Positions 22,059 to 30,626 of a stretch of DNA of 52,886 nucleotides are shown here, in pieces. The notes beneath the pieces were generated by a model. It saw only the letters and a list, made by a program, of their open reading frames with translations, searched no databases and was not told where the DNA came from. Each line of letters starts with the position of its first letter. Positions within the stretch are counted from its first letter, which is position 1. A program made the position numbers and the translations under genes. Origin of the DNA: RGIG6353 sp045660745 (GTDB lineage: Bacteria > Bacillota > Clostridia > Oscillospirales > SIG627); assembly GCA_045660745.1 (NCBI GenBank), contig JAZREJ010000009.1, forward strand, positions 1 through 52,886. Direction: 5' to 3'.

Positions 22059-23492
22059 TTAAATTTTATCAAGTGCCGAAGTAAGAACCTTGAAGAAAAC
22101 GCCGACGGAATCAACGTCAAGCTTTTCTTCGATTGTGTGTATTGCGCTCATAATCGGACCAACGGAAATGCAATCAAGTCCTTGAATCTTAGACGTGAAT
22201 ATTCCGCATTCAAGTCCTGCGTGAGTTGCATATATTTTCGGCTTGTATCCGAGTAACTCTTCAAAACTTTCACACCATATTTTCTGTAATGAGGACTTCT
22301 CAACAAACTCCCACGCGGGATATGCTCCTCCAAGCGTTATTTCGGCAGGGAGAATTGAAGCGTGAATACGTATTTTTTCAATAAGCCAATCAAGAGACGT
22401 TTCCTTGCAAGACCTGAAAAGAAAAAGGAAGCTCATTTCGTTTTCGTGACATTTTATGCTTCCGAGGTTTCCGGAACTTTCCACAAGACCTTCGATTTCG
22501 GAACTCATCGAAAACACACCTTGCGGTGCGGTTGCAAGGAATGTTACTATTCTGTCGGATGTGTCATTGTCAATAACCGAAGCTTCGCACTTATCGTCGA
22601 GCTTTACAGAGAAGAAAAAGTCAGGTTCGCAAGCCTCAATTTCCTTCTTAATAACAGATATATATTCCGAAAGGCTCTTTTCCGTGTTATTGTTTTGGAC
22701 AAGTATTTTTGCTGCGGCGCTTCGTACAATGGCGTTACCTTTGTCTCCTCCTGTAAGGCTTATGATATTAAAAGCGTTATTCTGTCTCAGATGCCCGAGT
22801 ATGCGTCCGAGCAGAATATCCGCATTCAGTCTATTTTTATTTATAGCTCCTCCCGAATGCCCGCCTTGAAGGCCGTCAAGGGTAATAGTTACAGGATATC
22901 CTATGGCGTTAGTTCTGCAAAGTGGTACTTTTATGAGGACATCTCGTCCTCCCGCACACGAAACTGTGACCGTTTTAAAACTTCCCGAATCAATGTTTAT
23001 CATTCTTTTTGCGGAAAGAACACTTGTATCAAGCGCAAGTGCTCCGTACATTCCTATTTCTTCATCTGTGGTGAACACTGCCTCTATAGGCGGATGTGAT
23101 ATATCTGATGATTCCAATATTGCCAGTGTTATTGCTACACCTATTCCGTCATCCGCCCCCAGGGTCGTACAGTTTGCCTTCATGAAGCCGTCCTCATAAT
23201 AAAAGTCAATACCATCATGTAGAAAATCGTGATTTGACTCTTCGGTTTTTTGGCATACCATATCTAAGTGACCTTGAAGTATTATGGGACTTTCTTTTTC
23301 TCGTCCCTTTGAGCCATCTTTAAAAATAATGACGTTACAGCACTCGTCCTTTATATATCTCAGTGAGTGATTTTTAGCAAAATTTACACACCACTCGGAT
23401 ATTCTCTCCATGTCTCCCGAGCCGTGTGGAATGGAGCATATCTCTTCAAAAATCTCAAATACTCTTTTGGTGTTTGTTGTGTTGTATGTCAT
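22059..23492 (-). CDS. pepD: Aminoacyl-histidine dipeptidase (M20C)
   Basis: A 477-aa cytosolic Zn dipeptidase that cleaves Xaa-His and other unspecific dipeptides. Metal motifs are ILQGHLDMVCQK (70-81), TLGADDGIGVA, FTTDEEIGMYGA and a late GLECGIF segment. The insertion typical of PepD (CAGGRDVLIK ... LDGLQGGHSGGAINKNRLNA) is present. Length is normal. Transcription is on its own; neither neighbour is close, and the candidate RNA promoter lies just after its stop. Confidence 0.93.
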   Translation of the reverse strand: MTYNTTNTKRVFEIFEEICSIPHGSGDMERISEWCVNFAKNHSLRYIKDECCNVIIFKDGSKGREKESPIILQGHLDMVCQKTEESNHDFLHDGIDFYYEDGFMKANCTTLGADDGIGVAITLAILESSDISHPPIEAVFTTDEEIGMYGALALDTSVLSAKRMINIDSGSFKTVTVSCAGGRDVLIKVPLCRTNAIGYPVTITLDGLQGGHSGGAINKNRLNADILLGRILGHLRQNNAFNIISLTGGDKGNAIVRSAAAKILVQNNNTEKSLSEYISVIKKEIEACEPDFFFSVKLDDKCEASVIDNDTSDRIVTFLATAPQGVFSMSSEIEGLVESSGNLGSIKCHENEMSFLFLFRSCKETSLDWLIEKIRIHASILPAEITLGGAYPAWEFVEKSSLQKIWCESFEELLGYKPKIYATHAGLECGIFTSKIQGLDCISVGPIMSAIHTIEEKLDVDSVGVFFKVLTSALDKI

Positions 23493-23665
23493 TGTTTTTT
23501 CTCCTGAAGCAAAAGTTTAAAACAGTGTATCATAAAATAGCATTTTTATCAATAAATACTTGAAAAAAACTAAAAGTTATGTTATGCTTTCAACTGTACA
23601 GCTTTATTTGAAAGATTGAAAATGCCGTCTTGATAAAGGCGGTCTCTTTTATTCGAGGAGGACTC

Positions 23666-24346
23666 ATGAATATAACCCCTGTTGCCTATATAAAAACAGA
23701 CTTCCCCGATAAATTCGGAGTGCCGCGGCAAAGCGGCAGAGTTGACAGTCTTGTGGCGGAAGTCAGATTTATCCCTGAGTTCAGCGTTCCCGAGGCCTTT
23801 CGCGGTATTGAAGAGTTTTCTCATCTTTGGTTGATCTTTGATTTCTCCCTTGCTCACCGTGATGGCTTTTCACCAACCGTCAGACCTCCAAGGCTCGGAG
23901 GCAATACAAGAATAGGTGTGTTTGCAAGCCGTTCTCCGTTCAGACCGAATTCCATAGGACTTTCTTCGGTAAAGCTTGATGAGCTTGAGTTTCGTGACGG
24001 TATTGCAATTCTCAAGGTGAGAGGTGCAGATCTTGTTGACGGTACCCCTATATATGATGTCAAGCCCTATATTCCGTATTCGGATTCACACGCCGATGCC
24101 TGTGGTTCTTATGCCGATATTCATGCAGAAGATTCTCTTGATGTCGACTTCCCGAATGAGCTTTTTGAGCTTGTTCCGTGTGACAAGAGAGAAGCGCTTG
24201 TCGCAGTTCTTCGCGAAGACCCGCGCCCCTCGTACAAGGCGGAAGGAGAGAGGGTTTATACTATGTCTTTTTCGGGACTTGACGTAAGCTTCAAAGTGAA
24301 TTTGTCAAAGCTTACGGTTGTAGGCATAGAAACTTTAAAAAATTAA
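23666..24346 (+). CDS. trmO: tRNA (N6-threonylcarbamoyladenosine-37) methyltransferase TrmO
   Basis: A 226-aa protein with the UPF0066/YaeB fold. It adds a methyl group from SAM to t6A37 of tRNA. Signature segments are PVAYIKTDFPDKFGVPRQSG (N-terminal), LWLIFDFS, RPPRLGGN...GVFASRSPFRPNSIGLS and the C-terminal YDVKPYIPYSD. ATG 23666 is chosen because GAGGAGG precedes it; the frame extends 12 codons upstream without an RBS. It is a stand-alone gene between pepD (opposite strand) and the ABC transporter. Confidence 0.92.
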   Translation: MNITPVAYIKTDFPDKFGVPRQSGRVDSLVAEVRFIPEFSVPEAFRGIEEFSHLWLIFDFSLAHRDGFSPTVRPPRLGGNTRIGVFASRSPFRPNSIGLSSVKLDELEFRDGIAILKVRGADLVDGTPIYDVKPYIPYSDSHADACGSYADIHAEDSLDVDFPNELFELVPCDKREALVAVLREDPRPSYKAEGERVYTMSFSGLDVSFKVNLSKLTVVGIETLKN

Positions 24347-24416
24347 TATATGTATTATAATTTGTTAATAATTATGTGGTAAAATATTATTTCTAAAAAA
24401 TTATAGGAGTAGAATA

Positions 24417-27134
24417 ATGCTATCAATACAGAACGTGTATAAAAAATACACAACGGGTACTCTGGTACAAACAGCGCTTGACGGAGTGTCTCTCAATTTG
24501 AGAGATAACGAGTTTGTTGCCATTCTCGGACCGAGCGGTTCGGGAAAAACAACTCTTTTGAACGTTATAGGCGGACTTGACAGATATGATTCGGGAGACC
24601 TTGTTATAAACGGCATTTCAACAAAAAAATACCGTGACCGTGATTGGGATTCCTACCGAAACCATGCCATCGGATTTGTCTTTCAAAGTTATAATCTCAT
24701 TCCTCATCAGACAGTACTTGCCAACGTCGAGCTTGCGCTCACGATATCCGGCATCTCAAAGGCAGAACGCCGACGCCGTGCGACAGAAGCTCTTAAAGAG
24801 GTGGGGCTCGGTGACCAGCTTCATAAAAAGCCGGCTCAGATGTCCGGAGGACAGATGCAGAGAGTTGCGATTGCCCGTGCACTTGTCAACGATCCCGAGA
24901 TACTTCTTGCGGATGAGCCGACGGGTGCGCTTGATACCGACACGGGACTTCAGGTAATGGAGCTGTTAAAGAAGGTTGCGGAAAAACGTCTTGTCGTTAT
25001 GGTTACTCATAACCCTGAGCTTGCCGAGACTTACGCCAACCGTATCGTCAAGCTTAAAGACGGTAAGATAATCGGAGATACTAACCCTTATGAGATAAAG
25101 GATGAGGTACCGGCAAAGCACAAGAATCTCGGAAAGGCGTCAATGTCCTTCTGGACTGCTCTTACTCTTAGCTTTAATAATCTCAGAACCAAAAAGGGAA
25201 GAACATTCCTGACCGCGTTTGCGGGATCTATCGGTATAATAGGAATAGCTCTTATTCTTTCTCTTTCAACGGGTGTTAATACTTATATTGACAATATTCA
25301 AAGAGATACAATGTCCTCCTACCCGATTCAGATAGACGCTCAGACAGTTGACCTGTCGAGTATGATGCAATCAAGCGGAATGGATGCGATGTCGTCGGAC
25401 TTTGAGCATGATAATGATGCTGTTTATTCAAACCCATCGGCTCTTAATATGGTTTCGGGACTTATGTCAAGCTTTACCGAAAACAACCTCACGGAGTTTA
25501 AGAAGTATCTTGAAAGCGACGAAAGCGGAATCGAGAAATATCTTGGCAAAGATGGGATAGTATATTCATATTCTACTAAGTTTTCCGTTTGGACTCAGGA
25601 TATAAAAGGGCAGTATATTAATACAGACGGAACCACTCTTAACCCCAATAAAAACGCAATGTCCTCTATGATGCCCGAGCAAACCATGGCTATGATGCCG
25701 AAAAATTCAAATTTCCAGCAGCTTATTCCGGGGAAAAACGAAAATGAACTTGTAAGTTCTACCATTATTGATCTTTACGAAGTAGTTGAAGGATCATGGC
25801 CTAACGCGTATAATGAGGTTGTTCTTGTTCTTAACCGTAGGAACGAGGTGGAGGCAAATATACTGTATAACCTCGGATTTTGGGATGGTGACGAATACAA
25901 GGATATAATTGCTAAGCTTAATGCCGGTGAGAAATTTGATATACCTGTTGAAAAGCTGGAGTATTCGCAGGTTCTTGGCAAGGAGTTTATGATAGTTCCC
26001 ACTTGCGACACTTACGAGGATAACGGTAACGGAACCTTTTCAAAGATAGAGGAAAATCCGCAGTCGTATGAATTCGGAAAATTGCTTGAGAACTCGGAAC
26101 GTCTTAAGATAGTAGGTATTGTCCGCCCCAAAGAGGACACAAAGGTTATGCTTATAACCTCTCCTGTTGCTTATACTTCAAAGCTCAGCGACCATCTCAT
26201 AGAGTATACCAATAACAGCCCTGTAATAAAAGCTCAGACAACAAATGAAACGATAAACGTTTTGAGCGGAATCGGATTTTCTCCGTCGGACGATGCATCA
26301 AAAGTACAGGATGCCAAGCTTTGGCTTGCAAATGCGGGAGTTTCAGAAAAGGCTAAAATATTCTCATCACTTATCAGCATGTTTGCTTCATCCGATCCGG
26401 CATCTGCCGAAATGTATGCACAAATGGGCGAGATTGAGCGTGCAGCGGCACTTGATATGCAATTGGCAAATGCTCCTGATACCACTTATATCTTTATTTA
26501 CGATACTTATATTTCATCGGGTACTCTTGAAGAAAATCTTTCAAACTTCGGATATGTATCGTACGACGCTCCATCTTCGATCAGCATATATGCAAATGAC
26601 TTCGAGGATAAGGATAAGATTGCAGAATGTATTAATAAATACAACGAGACCGCATCGGAAGAAAACAAGATAACCTACACTGATTATGTAGGCATTCTTA
26701 TGTCTTCTGTAACAACAATAATCGACGTTATTTCTTACGTTCTTATTGCTTTTGTTTCGGTATCTCTTGTGGTATCGTCTATTATGATAGGAATTATCAC
26801 TTATATCTCGGTTCTTGAACGTACAAAGGAGATAGGAATACTCCGTGCGATTGGTGCTTCGAAGAGAAACGTTTCTCAAGTATTTAATGCCGAGACCTTT
26901 ATCGTAGGACTTGCATCCGGTGTTATAGGAATCACAGTTACAATCCTGTTTATCATTCCTATAAATGCTATTATCCATTCACTTTCGGGAATTAACGATA
27001 TTAATGCTATCCTTCCTTGGAAGGGCGCCTTGTTCCTCGTAATTCTTTCAATGATACTCACGGTAATAAGCGGTCTTATTCCCGCAAAGAAAGCGGCAAA
27101 GAAGGACCCCGTTGCAGCACTCAGAAGCGAATAA
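24417..27134 (+). CDS. ABC transporter, fused ATPase and FtsX-type permease (MacB-like)
   Basis: A 905-aa fusion. The N-terminal ATPase (1-225) has Walker A GPSGSGKT (38-45), signature MSGGQMQR and Walker B ILLADEPTGALD. A membrane helix near 270 (TAFAGSIGIIGIALILSLS) is followed by a large extracellular domain of about 460 residues. Three more helices form the FtsX domain at the C-terminus, ending in ISGLIPAKKAAKKDPVAALRSE. This is the MacB/BceAB layout in one chain; such proteins power mechanical work or peptide and antibiotic resistance rather than transport through the membrane. No accessory protein gene is adjacent, so the role stays open. Confidence 0.9.
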   Translation: MLSIQNVYKKYTTGTLVQTALDGVSLNLRDNEFVAILGPSGSGKTTLLNVIGGLDRYDSGDLVINGISTKKYRDRDWDSYRNHAIGFVFQSYNLIPHQTVLANVELALTISGISKAERRRRATEALKEVGLGDQLHKKPAQMSGGQMQRVAIARALVNDPEILLADEPTGALDTDTGLQVMELLKKVAEKRLVVMVTHNPELAETYANRIVKLKDGKIIGDTNPYEIKDEVPAKHKNLGKASMSFWTALTLSFNNLRTKKGRTFLTAFAGSIGIIGIALILSLSTGVNTYIDNIQRDTMSSYPIQIDAQTVDLSSMMQSSGMDAMSSDFEHDNDAVYSNPSALNMVSGLMSSFTENNLTEFKKYLESDESGIEKYLGKDGIVYSYSTKFSVWTQDIKGQYINTDGTTLNPNKNAMSSMMPEQTMAMMPKNSNFQQLIPGKNENELVSSTIIDLYEVVEGSWPNAYNEVVLVLNRRNEVEANILYNLGFWDGDEYKDIIAKLNAGEKFDIPVEKLEYSQVLGKEFMIVPTCDTYEDNGNGTFSKIEENPQSYEFGKLLENSERLKIVGIVRPKEDTKVMLITSPVAYTSKLSDHLIEYTNNSPVIKAQTTNETINVLSGIGFSPSDDASKVQDAKLWLANAGVSEKAKIFSSLISMFASSDPASAEMYAQMGEIERAAALDMQLANAPDTTYIFIYDTYISSGTLEENLSNFGYVSYDAPSSISIYANDFEDKDKIAECINKYNETASEENKITYTDYVGILMSSVTTIIDVISYVLIAFVSVSLVVSSIMIGIITYISVLERTKEIGILRAIGASKRNVSQVFNAETFIVGLASGVIGITVTILFIIPINAIIHSLSGINDINAILPWKGALFLVILSMILTVISGLIPAKKAAKKDPVAALRSE

Positions 27135-27139
27135 AAAAT

Positions 27140-27170
27140 ATCGGTCGGATTTTTCCGACCGATTTTTTTG
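27140..27170 (+). terminator. Terminator of the ABC transporter gene
   Basis: ATCGGTCGGA and TCCGACCGAT pair around TTTT, followed by TTTTTTG, five bases after the stop. Confidence 0.9.
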
Positions 27171-27210
27171 TAAAGTAAAATTTAAGTGTTACTAAATACT
27201 GAAAAAAGGG

Positions 27211-27342
27211 TTATTTTCTGTCAATTTTTATATAGCCGATAAGCTTAATTGCGAGGATTACGAGGAGTGTTACACCGAAAACTCCGCCGTAGCCTATTCC
27301 TATTATGGGAAGTGTGTCCTTGAATACTTCAATATTACTCAT
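27211..27342 (-). CDS. OadG-like gamma subunit micro-protein (43 aa)
   Basis: The frame reads MSNIEVFKDTLPIIGIGYGG, then VFGVTLLVILAIKLIGYIKI and DRK. A short N-terminal segment is followed by one membrane helix and a basic tail. This matches the size and layout of truncated gamma subunits of Na+-pumping decarboxylases, which tether or stabilise the beta subunit. GGAGG lies 8 bases before the ATG, and the gene starts 15 bases after the beta subunit stop, so the two are co-translated. Homology is inferred from layout and position rather than from a long conserved motif. Confidence 0.7.
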   Translation of the reverse strand: MSNIEVFKDTLPIIGIGYGGVFGVTLLVILAIKLIGYIKIDRK

Positions 27343-27357
27343 GCTTTTATCCTCCGA

Positions 27358-28488
27358 TTATAAGAAGTAGGAGAGTATAAGACCGCCTGCGATTACCGAT
27401 GCGATCTGTCCTGAAACGTTGATGCCTATAGCGTGCATAAGAAGGAAGTTCTGAGGATCTTCCTTGAGACCCATTTTGTGAATTACACGTGCTGACATTG
27501 GGAAAGCTGAAATGCCCGCTGCGCCTATCATGGGGTTTATCTTGTTCTTTGCAAAGAGGTTGTAAAGCTTTGCGAAAAGCACACCGCCTACGGTATCAAA
27601 GATGAATGCAACAAGACCGAGTCCCATGATAAGAAGTGTATCTTTTGTAAGGAACTGATCTGCCTGCATCTTTGAGGCAATGGTGATACCGAGAAGAAGC
27701 GTGATGAGATTTGCAAGAACCTTTTGTGCTGTGTCAGAGAGTGAGTCAAGTACGCCGCACTCACGGAGAAGGTTACCGAACATCAAAAATCCGATGAGCG
27801 CTACCGATTCGGGGGCAACGATACCTGCAATAATTGTAATTATGATGGGGAAAAGAATACGTGTTGTCTTGGAAACGTTCTTTTGTACGTAGGGCATGCG
27901 GATGAGACGTTCCTTCTTTGAAGTGATAAGACGGATAACCGGGGGCTGAATGATAGGAACAAGCGCCATATACGAGTAAGCGGCAACGCAAATAGCACCG
28001 AATATATGAGCCTTTTCACCGAGAAGCGTTCCGGCAACGAAGATAGAGGTAGGACCGTCGGCTGCTCCTATAATGGAAATTGATGCCGCCTCCTTGAGTT
28101 CAAATCCCATTAGCGCTGCAGCACCCATTGTAAAGAAGATACCGAATTGAGCTGCCGCACCGAATATCATGAGCTTGGGGTTTGAAAGAAGTGGACCGAA
28201 GTCGATCATAGCACCGATACCGATAAAAAGAAGAAGCGGGAAAAGCTCGGTGTCTATTCCGACACTCGATAGGATAGACAGAACTCCGTTTTCACCTATA
28301 GCGCCGCTTCCGGGAATGTTTACAAGTATCGCGCCGAATCCCATGGGAAGAAGCAGTGTGGGTTCCATTTCTTTTTTGATTGCAAGATAAATGAGTATAC
28401 CGCCGATTATCCACATTATCATGTTCATAAAGAGCGGCTCGACCTGTTCCCAGGTCAGCGACTTGAGCGAATTGATGATGTCATTCAT
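27358..28488 (-). CDS. Na+-translocating decarboxylase beta subunit (OadB/GcdB type), orphan
   Basis: A 376-aa polytopic membrane protein. It has the conserved IGIGAMIDFGPLLSNPKLMIFGAAAQFGIF region and the Na+-site aspartate in IGAADGPTSIF (D144). Other hallmarks are AYSYMALVPIIQPP, LLGITIASKMQADQFL, and GAAGISAFPMSARV with LLMHAIGINVSGQIASVIAGG. The start is ATG 28488 after AAAGGTG; the longer frame runs through the riboswitch. The usual alpha (carboxyltransferase) and biotin-carrier genes are absent, at least within 10 kb on either side. The gene is controlled by a probable Mn2+ riboswitch, so a Mn2+- or cation-transport role is possible. Confidence 0.9.
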   Translation of the reverse strand: MNDIINSLKSLTWEQVEPLFMNMIMWIIGGILIYLAIKKEMEPTLLLPMGFGAILVNIPGSGAIGENGVLSILSSVGIDTELFPLLLFIGIGAMIDFGPLLSNPKLMIFGAAAQFGIFFTMGAAALMGFELKEAASISIIGAADGPTSIFVAGTLLGEKAHIFGAICVAAYSYMALVPIIQPPVIRLITSKKERLIRMPYVQKNVSKTTRILFPIIITIIAGIVAPESVALIGFLMFGNLLRECGVLDSLSDTAQKVLANLITLLLGITIASKMQADQFLTKDTLLIMGLGLVAFIFDTVGGVLFAKLYNLFAKNKINPMIGAAGISAFPMSARVIHKMGLKEDPQNFLLMHAIGINVSGQIASVIAGGLILSYFL

Positions 28489-28528
28489 GTTTTCACCTTT
28501 CTTTATTCTTAGCTTAGGCAAAAGAAAA

Positions 28529-28652
28529 GACTTTTGCCCCTTAAATGAGGCAAAAGTCTTGCTGTCAAAATTGAGAATGTATCCGATGACAAAAGCCATG
28601 TGATGACGAATACATTCAACAGTAAACCTGTCCGCTACTCCCTTTTGCGAAT
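28529..28652 (-). promoter_or_regulatory. yybP-ykoY family (Mn2+) riboswitch with terminator
   Basis: On the minus strand the RNA opens with GCAAAAGGGAGUAGC, the conserved first loop strand of the yybP-ykoY class. Hairpins follow (ACAG/CUGU; GAAUGUAU/AUACAUUC with CGUCA between), and the RNA closes with AGCAAGACUUUUGCC, the conserved third-loop strand. GCAAAAG pairs with CUUUUGC as stem P1. The same CUUUUGCC is also the left arm of a perfect 10-bp terminator (28558-28549 with 28538-28529) followed by UUUUCUUUU. Metal binding would hold P1 and prevent termination, turning the beta-subunit gene on. The family is known to sense Mn2+; the linkage to this gene is what is seen here. Confidence 0.8.
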
Positions 28653-28654
28653 AT

Positions 28655-28683
28655 ATAATAACAGATAATGGTTAAATTGTCAA
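28655..28683 (-). promoter_or_regulatory. Promoter of the riboswitch-controlled beta/gamma genes
   Basis: On the minus strand TTGACA (28683-28678) and TATTAT (28660-28655) are separated by 17 bases; transcription would begin just before the aptamer. Confidence 0.8.
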
Positions 28684-28797
28684 TCATTTAATTTCTTAAA
28701 GTGTATCCAAATTTTATTTTTGAAAAGTAATGTGCTTTATTGATTTTTTTAAATCGTTATGCTATATTGTATGTAAAGAAACATAAAGGTGATAAAA

Positions 28798-29241
28798 ATG
28801 AAAGAAAAAGTATTATTTAAAAAGCTTGACTCGAAAGCAATTTGCCCAACCTACGGCTCACCGTCATCTGCGGGCGCCGATCTTTATGCACTTTCCGATA
28901 ATGATATCATTATAAAAAAAGGAGAGACTGTGCTTGTGCACACGGGTATTGCAATGCAGATTCCCGAAGGATTTGTGGGGCTTGTATTCGCGAGAAGCGG
29001 ACTTGCAACAAAGAGAGGTCTTGCTCCCGCAAATAAGGTTGGAGTTATAGATTCTGATTACAGGGGCGAAATAATGGTGCCGATATACAACCAATCGGAT
29101 AAAGATGCCGTGATAGAATCCGGAGAACGAATTGCACAAATATCGTTGATACCGTACCTTACTGCTGAATTTTGCGAGACGGTTGAGCTTGACTGTACCG
29201 AGAGGGGAGAGAGCGGCTTTGGTTCTACAGGCAGAAAGTAA
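28798..29241 (+). CDS. dut: dUTP diphosphatase
   Basis: A 147-aa trimeric dUTPase hydrolysing dUTP to dUMP. All five motifs are visible: SSAGADLYA, FARSGLATKRGL, NKVGVIDSDYRGEI, GERIAQISLIP and the C-terminal arm ERGESGFGSTGR. ATG 28798 follows AAAGGTG and is preferred over the in-frame GTG three codons earlier, which overlaps that site. Its 3' end overlaps the next gene by 23 bases, which links the two. Confidence 0.95.
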   Translation: MKEKVLFKKLDSKAICPTYGSPSSAGADLYALSDNDIIIKKGETVLVHTGIAMQIPEGFVGLVFARSGLATKRGLAPANKVGVIDSDYRGEIMVPIYNQSDKDAVIESGERIAQISLIPYLTAEFCETVELDCTERGESGFGSTGRK

Positions 29242-30043
29242 ATTTCCGAGATCGAATCTCCACACCCATACCGTTTATTCAGACGGAGCGGGAACTGTTG
29301 AAGAAAATATACTTGCGGCAATAGACAAGGGCTTTGTGTCGATTGGTATTTCCGATCACAGCTATACGGATTTTGATTTGACTTATTGTATGAAGCAAGA
29401 GCTTGAGGATGCATACGTTAGCGAAATCTTTTTTTTGAAAGAAAAATATAAGGACAGAATAGATGTGTATTGCGGACTTGAGCTTGACGGATACAGTAAA
29501 ATAAACAAAGCCCTTTACGATTATACTATAGGAAGCTGTCACTACATCAAGACCTGCGACGGATATTTTAGTGTCGACCATAGCAGAGAAGACAACTACC
29601 TGCTTCTTGAAAGGTATTTCGACCATGACAAAGCTCGCTTTGCAAGGGCTTATTTTGATACCGTGTCAGAGTGTATTACCAGACAAAGTCCTGATATAAT
29701 AGGACACTTTGACCTTGTTTCAAAGTACGGAGTAATGGATGAGGATAGCCCGATTTATTTAAGCCTTGCACGCAACACTCTCGCCACCGCTCTTGAAATC
29801 ACTCCATTTATTGAGATAAATACAGGAGCTATTGCAAGAGGTGTAAGAAGCATTCCTTATCCTGCCCCTTATCTTTGGAGGGATGTTAAGGAGCTTGGAG
29901 GAAGGTTTGTTCTTTCCTCTGACAGTCACAAATGCCAAAATCTTGATTTTGGATTTGATGATTCTGCGCAATTGCTTCGTGAACACGGATTTGACAAAAT
30001 ATATCTCATGAAGGACGGATGTCTTTCCGAGTGTTATATTTGA
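29219..30043 (+). CDS. PHP-domain histidinol-phosphatase-like protein (HisJ type)
   Basis: About 274 aa from TTG 29219, preceded by GGGGAGAG; the start is uncertain and lies inside dut. The PHP metal motifs are NLHTHTVYSDGAGT at the N-terminus, GISDHSYTDFDLTY, CGLELDG, DIIGHFDLVSKYG and LSSDSHKCQNLDFGF. HisJ enzymes dephosphorylate L-histidinol phosphate. No other histidine genes are nearby, so it may instead be a general sugar or nucleotide phosphatase of this fold. It is coupled to dut and ends at a bidirectional terminator. Confidence 0.75.
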   Translation: MVLQAESKFPRSNLHTHTVYSDGAGTVEENILAAIDKGFVSIGISDHSYTDFDLTYCMKQELEDAYVSEIFFLKEKYKDRIDVYCGLELDGYSKINKALYDYTIGSCHYIKTCDGYFSVDHSREDNYLLLERYFDHDKARFARAYFDTVSECITRQSPDIIGHFDLVSKYGVMDEDSPIYLSLARNTLATALEITPFIEINTGAIARGVRSIPYPAPYLWRDVKELGGRFVLSSDSHKCQNLDFGFDDSAQLLREHGFDKIYLMKDGCLSECYI

Positions 30044-30057
30044 GAAAAAACTAAAAG

Positions 30058-30086
30058 AAAAGCTTGACCGAGAGATCAAGCTTTTT
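30058..30086. terminator. Bidirectional terminator between convergent genes
   Basis: AAAAGCTTGA and TCAAGCTTTT form a perfect stem, with a T-run on the plus strand and an A-rich stretch (T-run on minus) on the other side. It overlaps the end of the zinc-ribbon gene. Confidence 0.8.
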
Positions 30087-30489
30087 ATCGTATTTTTACC
30101 TTCATTGGTTTTTTACATTTCGGACATACCGCATCGTGCTCACCCTTCTTTTTAGGAAAACGCAACGTCGCCTTGCACGCGGGACATTTTCGGTATACGT
30201 GCTCTTTGTCTGTCAGGCGTTTTTTTTGAACGGAGAAAAAATTTTTTATCTTATGCTTTAAGGAAAGATAGAAATTGTTTTCACGCCGTCTTGCAATTAT
30301 ATTTTTAGAGAAAAATCTGAAAAATATAAATACCAGAGTGAATAATGTGAAGAATGACAGTATGAGAGAGTGAATGAAAATCTCCAAAACAAGAAGTATA
30401 AGATATATAACAATACACGCCTTATAAAGGTCGTCTTGCCCGTATCGCCCTTGCATAAACTGTGCAAGCTTATAACGCAATCTGCTCAT
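30085..30489 (-). CDS. Membrane protein with C-terminal zinc ribbon, unknown function
   Basis: A 134-aa protein. Two adjoining hydrophobic stretches at about 24-60 (IVIYLILLVLEIFIHSLILS, FFTLFTLVFIFFRFF) form one or two membrane helices. The C-terminal part ends in CPACKATLRFPKKKGEHDAVCPKCKKP, a four-cysteine zinc ribbon. The last residues are strongly basic. GAGG precedes the ATG. I do not recognise a named family. Small membrane-anchored zinc ribbons of this kind are common in clostridia; role unknown. Confidence 0.7.
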   Translation of the reverse strand: MSRLRYKLAQFMQGRYGQDDLYKACIVIYLILLVLEIFIHSLILSFFTLFTLVFIFFRFFSKNIIARRRENNFYLSLKHKIKNFFSVQKKRLTDKEHVYRKCPACKATLRFPKKKGEHDAVCPKCKKPMKVKIR

Positions 30490-30593
30490 GATGTAACCTC
30501 GTTTTTGTTTTCTCTTTTAAAAGTATACACCTTTTTTGAATTTTATGCAAGTGATAGGTGATATTGTTTACAAAAAGATTTCAATTATGTAAA

Positions 30594-30621
30594 AAGTGTA
30601 CCGAACGTTGTCGGTACACTT
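30594..30621 (-). terminator. Terminator of the epimerase operon
   Basis: AAGTGTACCGA and TCGGTACACTT form a perfect 11-bp stem with a six-base loop. On the minus strand it is followed by TTTTTAC and it lies just past the stop at 30627. Confidence 0.85.
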
Positions 30622-30626
30622 AAATA

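Noticed and set aside
22362..23099. 245-codon plus-strand frame opposite pepD
   Set aside because: It is antisense to a complete M20 peptidase and has no start site or motif.
28489..28599. 37-codon N-terminal extension of the OadB-like protein
   Set aside because: It runs through the riboswitch terminator and aptamer; ATG 28488 has its own RBS and matches the family start.
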